NCBI GenBank assembly: GCA_023425615.1
Contig: JAFACJ010000443.1
Coordinates: 1 to 5,371 of the forward strand
Origin: Actinomycetes bacterium
GTDB taxonomy: Bacteria; Actinomycetota; Actinomycetes; Streptosporangiales; Streptosporangiaceae
Reading direction: 5' to 3'
Length of the DNA stretch: 5,371 nt
Shown here: one piece after another, positions 1-5,371 of the stretch
Position numbering within the stretch: position 1 is the stretch's first letter
Layout: every line of letters begins with the position of its first letter
Made by a program: the position numbers and the translations under genes
The notes under the pieces: generated by a model
Databases searched by the model: none
The model's input: the letters and a program-made list of their open reading frames with translations, nothing else
What the model was told of the DNA's origin: nothing

Positions 1-613
1 GGTCGGGGTGCAGATAGCCCGAGACGTAACGGGCCGGCAGGCCCACCGCGCGCAGCAGCGCCACGGCCAGATGGGCGATGTCCTGGCAGACGCCGAGACC
101 CGCCTCCCACGCCTCCTGCGCGCTGGTGTGCACGTTGGTGGCGCCCTGGACATAGGAGACGCGGTCGCGGACCCAGTCGCAGATCAGCGCCGCCGCCTCG
201 TGCGGGGGCGCGCCCCGCACCAGGGCGCACGCCTGGGCGCGCAGTTCGTCCGAGACCGTCGTGCGCGGCGTCGGGGCCAGGAACTCCTCCAGCATGAGAC
301 CCTCGGCGCTCTCCTTCAGCCCCGACCAGGACAGCGCGTCCGGCAGCGGCGGAGCCTCGCTGGTCTCCACGGTGCTGCGGGAGACCAGCACCAGTGACGG
401 GTGCGCGGCCTGGAGGTCGAAGCTGGACACCTCGCTGCCCCAGTAGTCCCAGTACGTCCAGACCGGGACGTGCGGCTCCACGGTGAGACGGCTGCTCAGG
501 ACCGTCTGCTCGGGCAGCGTGAGGGGCGCCATCCGCACCTCGTTGTAGGAGGCGCGCGCGTCCCCGTCGTAGGAGACCCGTGTGGTGTGCGTGATGCGCA
601 GCCGCCAACCCAT
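1..613 (-). CDS. Transglutaminase-like family protein (C-terminus beyond left edge)
   Basis: The first 204 residues are present. Residues about 3-85 (RLRITHTTRVSYDG, then SYNEVRMAP) match the bacterial transglutaminase N-terminal region. Residues about 120-204 start a transglutaminase core: helix-rich ICDWVRDRVSYVQGAT, then the nucleophile motif GVCQD with the catalytic Cys at 176, then HLAVALLRAVGLPARYVSGYL. The catalytic His and Asp would lie off the window. Family members are usually about 270-280 residues, so roughly a quarter is missing. No signal peptide or membrane segment is seen, so it is probably cytoplasmic. The ATG at 613 is supported by AGGAGG at 620-625, six bases away, and it begins one base after the alpha-E stop, implying translational coupling. 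Members of this fold may hydrolyse or transfer amide bonds; the substrate here is unknown. It is the third gene of the ATP-grasp/alpha-E cassette. The fold assignment is sure and the reaction is not. Confidence 0.95.
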   Translation of the reverse strand, partial: MGWRLRITHTTRVSYDGDARASYNEVRMAPLTLPEQTVLSSRLTVEPHVPVWTYWDYWGSEVSSFDLQAAHPSLVLVSRSTVETSEAPPLPDALSWSGLKESAEGLMLEEFLAPTPRTTVSDELRAQACALVRGAPPHEAAALICDWVRDRVSYVQGATNVHTSAQEAWEAGLGVCQDIAHLAVALLRAVGLPARYVSGYLHPD

Positions 614-614
614 C

Positions 615-1562
615 TCAACCCTCCTGTTCCCACGCCACCGGAAGGGCGTACTGGAAGTATTTCTCGGTGACCGCCTCCGACGCCTGGACGCAGGTGCGTT
701 GCAGCGCCGACAGCAGTTCGGGGAGCTGCTCCAGCAGCAAGGACACGTCCGTGTACTCCAGGCGGGTGCGCATCTGGCCGATCGGACGGCGTGCCGCGTC
801 GGTGAAACCCGTGCGGGAGGGGTCGGGGTCGAGTTCGGCGAGGCAGTTCTCCGCGACGGTCAGCGCGTGCAGCACCGAGCGCGGGAACAGCCTGTCGAGC
901 ATGAGGAACGCGGCGACCAGGCGCGGCTCGCCCGTCCCCCCGTGGGTGCGGATGTAGGACTCGTCGGCGCCGCTGGCGCGCAGCAGCATCGACCAGTCCG
1001 GCGCGTACGAGGCCGACGGCATCCGCAGGGACAGCAGCCGCGCCGTCATGTCCACCCGCTCCAGGCTGCGGCCCAGGGCGAGGAAGTGCCAGCCCTCGTC
1101 GCGGCTCATGGTGGAGTCGGCCAGGCCGGAGAAGAGCGCGGCGCGTTCCCGCACGTAGCGCAGGAAGACGTGCGGGCCGAGGCGTTCGGCGGCGCGGCGC
1201 TTGCCCTCCAGCTCGTGCCAGGTGACGTTCAGGCACTCCCACACCTCGGTGGAGATGACCTCCCGGACGCTGCGGCCGCCCGTGCGCGCCGCCTGCAACG
1301 CCCCCAGGATGGCCGACGGGGCCGAGCCGTCGTAGGCGAGCCGGGTGAGGACCGTGCCGATGTCCATGCGTTCGGGTCCGTGCGCCTCGACGCCGAGGAT
1401 GGCCAGCAGCGCGCGGCACCCGGCGTCCACGTCGCCGGACGGCTCCTCCAGCATGCGGTGCAGGTGGACGTCGAGGATGCGGGCGGTGTCGTCGGCACGC
1501 TCGACGTAGCGGCCGATCCAGAAGAGCGTCTCGGCGATCCGGCTGAGCAGTCCCGTGCTCAC
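615..1562 (-). CDS. Alpha-E domain protein (DUF403)
   Basis: This is a 315-residue, predicted all-alpha cytoplasmic protein, the usual full length for the alpha-E (DUF403) family. It opens with the family signature LLSRIAETLFWIGRYVERAD (residues 5-24) followed by DTARILD, and ends with TEKYFQYALPVAW. A second copy of the ER.D.TAR motif appears at about 162-177 (ALGRSLERVDMTARLL), so the protein looks like a divergent internal duplication. The GTG start at 1562 is chosen because AAGGAG at 1570-1575 lies seven bases upstream and because the family begins at this point; the frame continues open further upstream but the residues there are not family-like. Its start overlaps the stop of the ATP-grasp gene (GTGA arrangement), and one base separates its stop from the transglutaminase start. 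No catalytic activity has been established for the family; it is known as an almost constant partner of circularly permuted ATP-grasp and transglutaminase-like proteins. Complex formation with its neighbours is an inference. Confidence 0.96.
   Translation of the reverse strand: MSTGLLSRIAETLFWIGRYVERADDTARILDVHLHRMLEEPSGDVDAGCRALLAILGVEAHGPERMDIGTVLTRLAYDGSAPSAILGALQAARTGGRSVREVISTEVWECLNVTWHELEGKRRAAERLGPHVFLRYVRERAALFSGLADSTMSRDEGWHFLALGRSLERVDMTARLLSLRMPSASYAPDWSMLLRASGADESYIRTHGGTGEPRLVAAFLMLDRLFPRSVLHALTVAENCLAELDPDPSRTGFTDAARRPIGQMRTRLEYTDVSLLLEQLPELLSALQRTCVQASEAVTEKYFQYALPVAWEQEG
620..625 (-). promoter_or_regulatory. Ribosome binding site of the transglutaminase gene
   Basis: The minus-strand sequence AGGAGG is a full anti-16S match six bases before the ATG at 613. 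It sits within the last codons of the alpha-E gene, as expected for a coupled operon without its own promoter. Confidence 0.75.
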
Positions 1563-3091
1563 TGCTGCGCTCCTTCCGCGGGTCCGCTTTCGGGCACCGT
1601 GACGTCGCCGGGTCTGCGCGGCAGCGGGACTGGCGGTTCCGCGGGCTCGGCGGGCCGCCGCCCCCGCGCCAGCACCCAGGTGTCCTTGGAGCCGCCGCCC
1701 TGCGAGGAGTTCACCACGAGCTGGCCCTCGGGCAGCGCCACCCGGGTCAGGCCGCCGGGCAGCACCCAGATGTCCTCGCCGTCGTTGACGGCGAACGGCC
1801 TCAGGTCGACGTGGCGCGGCGCGGGGCCGCGCTCCGTCAGCGTCGGCACCGTCGACAGGGAGACGGGCCGCTGCGCGATCCACCCGCGCGGGTCCTCCTG
1901 CACCCCCGCGCGCAGCTTCTCCAGTTCCTCCTCCCCCGCCTGGGGCCCGATGACGATGCCCTTGCCTCCCGCCCCGTCCACCGGTTTGAGCACGAGCCGG
2001 TCCAGCCGGTCCAGCACCCACTCGATGACGTCGGGTTCATCCAGCCGGTAGGACTCGACGTTGTCCAGCACCGGCTCCTCGCCGAGGTAGTAGCGGATCA
2101 TCTCCGGGACGTAGGTGTAGATCAGCTTGTCGTCGGCGACGCCGTTGCCGACCGCGTTGGCGATCGTCACGTTGCCCGCCCGCGCGGCGTTGACGATGCC
2201 GGGGCAGCCGATGATGCTCGCGGCGTTGAAGTGCAGCGGATCGAGGTAGGCGTCGTCGATCCGGCGGTAGATCACGTGGACGGGCCTGCGGCCCTGCGTC
2301 GTCTGGATGTAGACGCGGTTCCCCGAGCACAGGAGGTCGCGTCCTTCGACCAGTTCCACGCCCATCAGCCGGGCCAGCAGGGTGTGCTCGAAGTACGCCG
2401 CGTTCCCGACGCCCGGTGTGAGCACCGCCACGACGGGGTCGGCCACGTCCCGCGGCGCGGCGGCGCGCAGCGCCGCCAGCAGCCGCGCGGGGTACTCGTC
2501 CACCGGGCGGACGTGCTGCTCGGCGAAGAGCGCGGGGAACGTGCGGGTCATCGCCAGCCGGTTCTCCATCACGTAGCTGACCCCGGACGGCGTCCGCACG
2601 TTGTCCTCCAGGACCCGCAGCCGCCCGTCCTCGTCGCGGATGAGGTCGATCCCCGAGATGTGGGCCCGCACCCCGCCCGGCGGCACCAGGCCCCCGACCT
2701 CCCGGTGGAAGTGCGCCGACGAGCAGACCAGCCGCCACGGCACCAGCCCGTCCTTGAAGATCTCGCCGGAACCGTAGACGTCGGCGAGGAACGCCTCCAG
2801 GGTCCTGACCCGCTGCCGCACCCCCCGTTCCAGTACCTCCCACTCCAGCGCGTCGATCACCCGGGGGATCAGGTCCAGCGGGAAGGGCCGCTCCTCTCCC
2901 GCGTAGTCGAACGTCACCCCCCGGTCGGTGAACACCCGTGCGAGCTGGTCGGCCCTGAAGCGCAGCTCCCCCGGGTCCAGCGGCTGGAGGGCCGCCAGCA
3001 CCGCGCCGTATCCGCTCCTGGGCACACCGGCCCGCTCGAACATCTCATCCCAGGCCGTTCCCGGCCGATAGTCATCGAAGACGTCCGCCAT
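1559..3091 (-). CDS. Circularly permuted ATP-grasp type 2 protein (predicted amide ligase)
   Basis: This 510-residue protein matches the circularly permuted ATP-grasp family (DUF404/DUF407 type). Motifs in order: FDDYRPGTAWDEMF (5-18); LEDNVRTPSGVSYVMENR (161-178), likely metal/ATP-site acidic and Asn residues; VLTPG..NAAYFEH (223-236); IYRRIDDAYLDP (274-285); VLKPVDGAGGKGIVIG (367-382), the Lys and Gly-rich nucleotide-binding loop; HVDLRPFA (427-434); LPGGLTRVAL (444-453); and NSSQGGGSKDTWVL (461-474). The family is predicted to form amide bonds using ATP through an acyl-phosphate; the substrates are not known. A Pro/Arg/Glu-rich tail (478-510) follows the last motif and is probably disordered. 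The ATG at 3091 fits the family N-terminus but has no convincing ribosome binding site, so the mRNA may be leaderless. It is the first gene of the three-gene cassette and its TGA overlaps the GTG of the alpha-E gene. No transmembrane or signal sequence is visible. Confidence 0.96.
   Translation of the reverse strand: MADVFDDYRPGTAWDEMFERAGVPRSGYGAVLAALQPLDPGELRFRADQLARVFTDRGVTFDYAGEERPFPLDLIPRVIDALEWEVLERGVRQRVRTLEAFLADVYGSGEIFKDGLVPWRLVCSSAHFHREVGGLVPPGGVRAHISGIDLIRDEDGRLRVLEDNVRTPSGVSYVMENRLAMTRTFPALFAEQHVRPVDEYPARLLAALRAAAPRDVADPVVAVLTPGVGNAAYFEHTLLARLMGVELVEGRDLLCSGNRVYIQTTQGRRPVHVIYRRIDDAYLDPLHFNAASIIGCPGIVNAARAGNVTIANAVGNGVADDKLIYTYVPEMIRYYLGEEPVLDNVESYRLDEPDVIEWVLDRLDRLVLKPVDGAGGKGIVIGPQAGEEELEKLRAGVQEDPRGWIAQRPVSLSTVPTLTERGPAPRHVDLRPFAVNDGEDIWVLPGGLTRVALPEGQLVVNSSQGGGSKDTWVLARGRRPAEPAEPPVPLPRRPGDVTVPESGPAEGAQQ
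1570..1575 (-). promoter_or_regulatory. Ribosome binding site deciding the GTG start of the alpha-E gene
   Basis: Read on the minus strand, AAGGAG ends seven bases before the GTG at 1562. The alpha-E frame stays open upstream into the ATP-grasp gene, so this site, together with the family N-terminus, decides the start. It lies inside the last codons of the ATP-grasp gene. Confidence 0.75.
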
Positions 3092-3099
3092 GGGACGGC

Positions 3100-3105
3100 A
3101 AGCTA
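3100..3105 (-). promoter_or_regulatory. Possible -10 element for a leaderless ATP-grasp operon mRNA
   Basis: TAGCTT on the minus strand fits the actinobacterial -10 core TANNNT. It ends eight bases before the ATG at 3091, so transcription would begin at or next to the start codon. This agrees with the missing Shine-Dalgarno sequence. A perfect TTGACA hexamer occurs at 3148-3153 but is too far upstream (42 bases) to be the -35 partner of this element, and nothing -10-like sits 17 bases after it. The promoter is therefore an inference. Confidence 0.35.
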
Positions 3106-3155
3106 AGCCGCCTCTGTTTCCGCCGGGTGACGTTTGATCCCCTCGAATGTCAATT

Positions 3156-3181
3156 CGGACAGGTCTTACCCACCGTGTCCG
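3156..3181 (-). terminator. Hairpin downstream of the XRE gene, possible terminator
   Basis: CGGACAGGT (3156-3164) pairs with ACCgTGTCCG (3172-3181): nine base pairs with one bulged G at 3175 and a seven-base loop. It lies 29 bases after the stop codon of the regulator and before the ATP-grasp operon. There is no U-run after the stem on the minus strand (AATTGAC follows), which is common for actinobacterial terminators. It could instead be a protein-binding dyad, since TTGACA (3148-3153) starts two bases beyond it on the minus strand. Confidence 0.45.
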
Positions 3182-3185
3182 TTTG

Positions 3186-3206
3186 CCGACGATCAGGACT
3201 CGCCGG
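3186..3206 (-). repeat. Small inverted repeat just after the XRE stop codon
   Basis: On the minus strand CCGGCG (3206-3201) can pair with CGTCGG (3191-3186) with one G-T wobble and a nine-base loop. It begins three bases after the stop codon. It may add to the larger hairpin at 3156-3181 in ending or stabilising the transcript. Six-base arms are weak evidence in such GC-rich DNA. Confidence 0.3.
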
Positions 3207-3209
3207 AGA

Positions 3210-4106
3210 TCACAGATCGCGCAGGACGCGCCGGAGGATCCCCGGCGTCTCCTCCGGGCGCAGGGCGCGGGTGCCCAGTTCGTCGATGAGCTCGCGGTAG
3301 CGGCCGACCTCCTGGGGCCGGTCGGGGTAGGAGCCGTCGTCGTGGCCCTCCAGGAAGACCACGTCGGGGAGGTCGCCCGCGGGCAGCCGCAGCAGGGTGA
3401 TGGGGGCGCCGCTGGCGGCGTGGACGCCGTAGGAGAACGGCAGCACCTGGATCCTGACGTTCGGGCGCGCGGAGATCTCCTCCAGGTGGCCGAACTGGGC
3501 GCGCATCACCTCCCTGCCGCCGGCCGGGCAGCGCAGCGCGGCCTCGTCGAGGATCACCCACAGGCGCGGGCCGCCGGGGCGCGCCAGCACGTCCTGGCGG
3601 TGCAGCCGCAGCTCCACCCGCCGGGCGATGCGCTCCCTGCTCTCGGACGGGTGGCGGCGGGTCAGCTCGGCCCTGGCGTAGTCGGCGGTCTGCAGCAGGT
3701 CGTGCACCGCGCGGATCTCGTAGCAGCGGATCACGCTGGCCGCCTGCTCCAGGCCCAGGCACGGCTCGAACCACACGGGGACCAGGTCGCTGTAGGGCTG
3801 CCACCAGCCCGGCAGGCCCGACTGGCGGGCCAGTTCCAGCAGGACGGAGCGTTCCGCCTCCTCGGCCACCCCGTACAGGTCGAGGAGGTCCTCCAGGTCG
3901 CGGGACTTGAACCGGTGCCGGCCCAGCTCCATGCGGCTGATCTTCGACTCCGAGCCGCGGATGGCGTCGGCGGCCTCCTCGCGGGTGATCCGCCTGGCCT
4001 CCCGCAGCCGGCGCAGCTGGACACCGAGGATCATGCGCGGCGCGGTGGGTCCCGGACGCCACTCGTCCGCACCGGCCTGCGTGGAAGCGGTCCGGTCTCT
4101 CAGCAT
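3210..4106 (-). CDS. XRE-family transcriptional regulator with DUF5753 domain
   Basis: This 298-residue protein has a Cro/C1-type helix-turn-helix at about 28-80 (LGVQLRRLREARRITREEAADAIRG region, recognition part SESKISRMELG at 52-62). A DUF5753 domain follows, from about 105 to 295, with LLQTADYARAEL (137-148), LWVILDEAALRCPAGG (182-197), VRIQVLPFSYGVHAASGAP (217-235) and DVVFLEGHDDGSY (248-260). Such proteins are abundant in actinomycetes, where some members control differentiation and secondary metabolism; the ligand of DUF5753 is unknown. The ATG at 4106 is preferred because AAGGGG (4114-4119) is seven bases upstream; ATG 4034 is the alternative but lacks a binding site. The usual VPGLLQT motif reads VHDLLQT here (135-141). 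No DUF397 partner gene lies next to it, although many relatives have one. It is divergent from the secreted protease gene and probably ends at a hairpin before the ATP-grasp operon. Confidence 0.95.
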   Translation of the reverse strand: MLRDRTASTQAGADEWRPGPTAPRMILGVQLRRLREARRITREEAADAIRGSESKISRMELGRHRFKSRDLEDLLDLYGVAEEAERSVLLELARQSGLPGWWQPYSDLVPVWFEPCLGLEQAASVIRCYEIRAVHDLLQTADYARAELTRRHPSESRERIARRVELRLHRQDVLARPGGPRLWVILDEAALRCPAGGREVMRAQFGHLEEISARPNVRIQVLPFSYGVHAASGAPITLLRLPAGDLPDVVFLEGHDDGSYPDRPQEVGRYRELIDELGTRALRPEETPGILRRVLRDL

Positions 4107-4147
4107 GATGCAGCCCCTTCGCTCTCCCCGCGGATGCCCACGTCCAT
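4100..4147 (-). CDS. Possible 15-codon leader ORF overlapping the XRE start
   Basis: An ATG at 4147 opens a frame reading MDVGIRGESEGAASC and stops at 4102-4100, so it overlaps the first seven bases of the XRE gene in a different frame. It has the stronger ribosome binding site of the two: GGGAGG (4155-4160) seven bases from its ATG. Ribosomes ending here could restart at the regulator ATG at 4106, giving translational coupling. It is not similar to anything I recognise. It may equally be chance, because short frames and GGAGG strings are frequent in this DNA. Confidence 0.3.
   Translation of the reverse strand: MDVGIRGESEGAASC
4114..4119 (-). promoter_or_regulatory. Ribosome binding site deciding the XRE start
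   Basis: AAGGGG on the minus strand is seven bases before the ATG at 4106. It favours this start over the internal ATG at 4034, which would leave the HTH intact but has no purine-rich site in front. Confidence 0.6.
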
Positions 4148-4194
4148 GATGACGCCTCCCACGAGGAGATTCCACCGGAGGACAGAACTTGTAT

Positions 4195-4213
4195 CGATAT
4201 GGCGCGGATATCG
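4195..4213. promoter_or_regulatory. Dyad CGATAT-N7-ATATCG, candidate operator
   Basis: Perfect six-base inverted arms (4195-4200 and 4208-4213) flank a GC-rich seven-base centre. The left arm is itself within the palindrome TATCGATA (4192-4199) and the right arm overlaps the palindrome GATATC (4207-4212). It lies in the AT-richer part of the divergent control region, about 90 bases from the XRE start and 118 from the protease start. Its size and symmetry suit a dimeric HTH repressor, for example the adjacent XRE protein, but binding is an inference. Confidence 0.45.
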
Positions 4214-4277
4214 GAATTAATGACACCCCGCCTTGCGGACAATCCCAAACGCGGTATCAACAAAAGCAATGACGGCA

Positions 4278-4283
4278 TATCAT
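4278..4283 (+). promoter_or_regulatory. Possible -10 element of the S8 protease promoter
   Basis: TATCAT matches the TATAAT consensus in five of six bases and fits TANNNT. Transcription would start near 4290, giving an mRNA leader of about 41 bases. No good -35 is present: 17 bases upstream reads TATCAA (4255-4260). An alternative pair is TTGCGG (4233-4238) with TATCAA (4255-4260), spaced 16 bases. Either could be used; regulator-dependent transcription would explain the weak -35. Confidence 0.4.
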
Positions 4284-4290
4284 TGGTGAG

Positions 4291-4319
4291 TCAGAATTCC
4301 GTCGCTGAGGTGATTCTGA
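4291..4319 (+). repeat. Inverted repeat in the protease mRNA leader, overlapping its RBS
   Basis: TCAGAAT (4291-4297) is the exact inverse of ATTCTGA (4313-4319), with 15 bases between. The right arm runs into the ribosome binding site GAAGGA (4318-4323). In RNA it could form a seven-pair stem that partly hides the site; in DNA it could be an operator with arm centres 22 bases apart, about two helix turns. GGTGA is also repeated directly at 4285-4289 and 4309-4313. Confidence 0.45.
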
Positions 4320-4323
4320 AGGA
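4318..4323 (+). promoter_or_regulatory. Ribosome binding site of the S8 protease gene
   Basis: GAAGGA lies eight bases before the ATG at 4332 and supports that start, which gives a complete signal peptide. Its first two bases belong to the right arm of the inverted repeat at 4291-4319. Confidence 0.7.
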
Positions 4324-4331
4324 ATCGCCCC

Positions 4332-5371
<1,040 letters not shown>

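Larger units (their letters stand above)
4107..4331. other. Divergent intergenic control region
   Basis: This 225-base region separates the XRE gene (minus) from the S8 protease gene (plus). Positions 4181-4320 are about 48% GC (67 of 140), far below the flanking genes. It holds a dyad at 4195-4213, several TATC-containing motifs (near 4192, 4206, 4252 and 4276), a -10-like TATCAT (4278-4283), an inverted repeat before the protease start, and a possible leader ORF in front of the XRE gene. No good -10 (TANNNT) was found for the XRE direction. Confidence 0.7.

Noticed and set aside
1563..2021. N-terminal extension of the alpha-E frame into the ATP-grasp gene
   Set aside because: Extra residues are low-complexity and opposed by the conserved ATP-grasp C-terminal motifs in another frame; the GTG at 1562 has a good ribosome binding site and the family N-terminus.
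582..2051. Long open frame on the plus strand opposite the alpha-E and ATP-grasp genes
   Set aside because: Arg/Gly/Ala/His-rich translation with no recognisable motif, directly opposite two genes with clear family motifs; a product of GC-rich third positions.
1811..3106. Long open frame on the plus strand opposite the ATP-grasp gene
   Set aside because: Low-complexity, Arg/His/Pro/Val-rich sequence antisense to a strongly conserved gene; no family signature.
3147..4220. Long plus-strand open frame opposite the XRE gene
   Set aside because: Antisense shadow: Ala/Gly/Gln/Val-rich, no domain, while the opposite strand gives a textbook HTH plus DUF5753.
4107..4226. N-terminal extension of the XRE regulator to an ATG at 4226
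   Set aside because: The extension passes through the AT-richer control region and its dyad, gives non-family residues and has no binding site at its start, whereas ATG 4106 has AAGGGG at the right distance.
4228..4238. Small palindrome CCGC-CTT-GCGG in the control region
   Set aside because: Four-base arms in high-GC DNA are expected by chance.
4269..4289. Six-codon ORF (MTAYHW) upstream of the protease gene
   Set aside because: No ribosome binding site, and it mostly lies upstream of the predicted transcription start.

Overview
This is a high-GC window with GC-rich third codon positions, GTG/ATG starts, purine-rich ribosome binding sites and typical actinobacterial protein families (an XRE regulator with a DUF5753 domain, and a secreted S8 protease with an I9 propeptide). 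It most likely comes from the chromosome of a filamentous actinomycete (Streptomyces or Streptosporangiales type). The exact genus cannot be read from the sequence.

Layout. Positions 1-3091 hold a compact three-gene cassette on the minus strand. In transcription order it is a circularly permuted ATP-grasp protein (3091 to 1559), an alpha-E (DUF403) protein (1562 to 615) and a transglutaminase-like cysteine protease-fold protein (613 running off the left edge). The first two genes overlap by three bases and the second and third are one base apart, so they are almost certainly one translationally coupled operon. Positions 3092-3209 are a short intergenic stretch with a good hairpin behind the next upstream gene and a possible leaderless promoter for the cassette. 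Positions 3210-4106 (minus) encode an XRE-family regulator with a C-terminal DUF5753 sensor-like domain. Positions 4107-4331 are a divergent intergenic region of lower GC (about 48% over 4181-4320), with dyad symmetries, promoter-like hexamers and a possible 15-codon leader ORF. Positions 4332-5371 (plus) encode a secreted subtilisin-like protease whose C-terminus lies beyond the right edge.

How the genes may work together. The three-gene cassette is a widely conserved bacterial neighbourhood. Comparative genomics has predicted it to make or attach a peptide: ATP-grasp for ligation, transglutaminase fold for hydrolysis or transfer, alpha-E as an obligate partner of unknown activity. I know of no well-established biochemical role. 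The XRE regulator and the protease are divergent and share the control region, so regulation of the protease and autoregulation are plausible but unproven. No rRNA, tRNA, CRISPR array, insertion sequence or attachment site was seen. The most interesting points are the uncharacterised ATP-grasp/alpha-E/transglutaminase system and the dense control region between the regulator and the protease.
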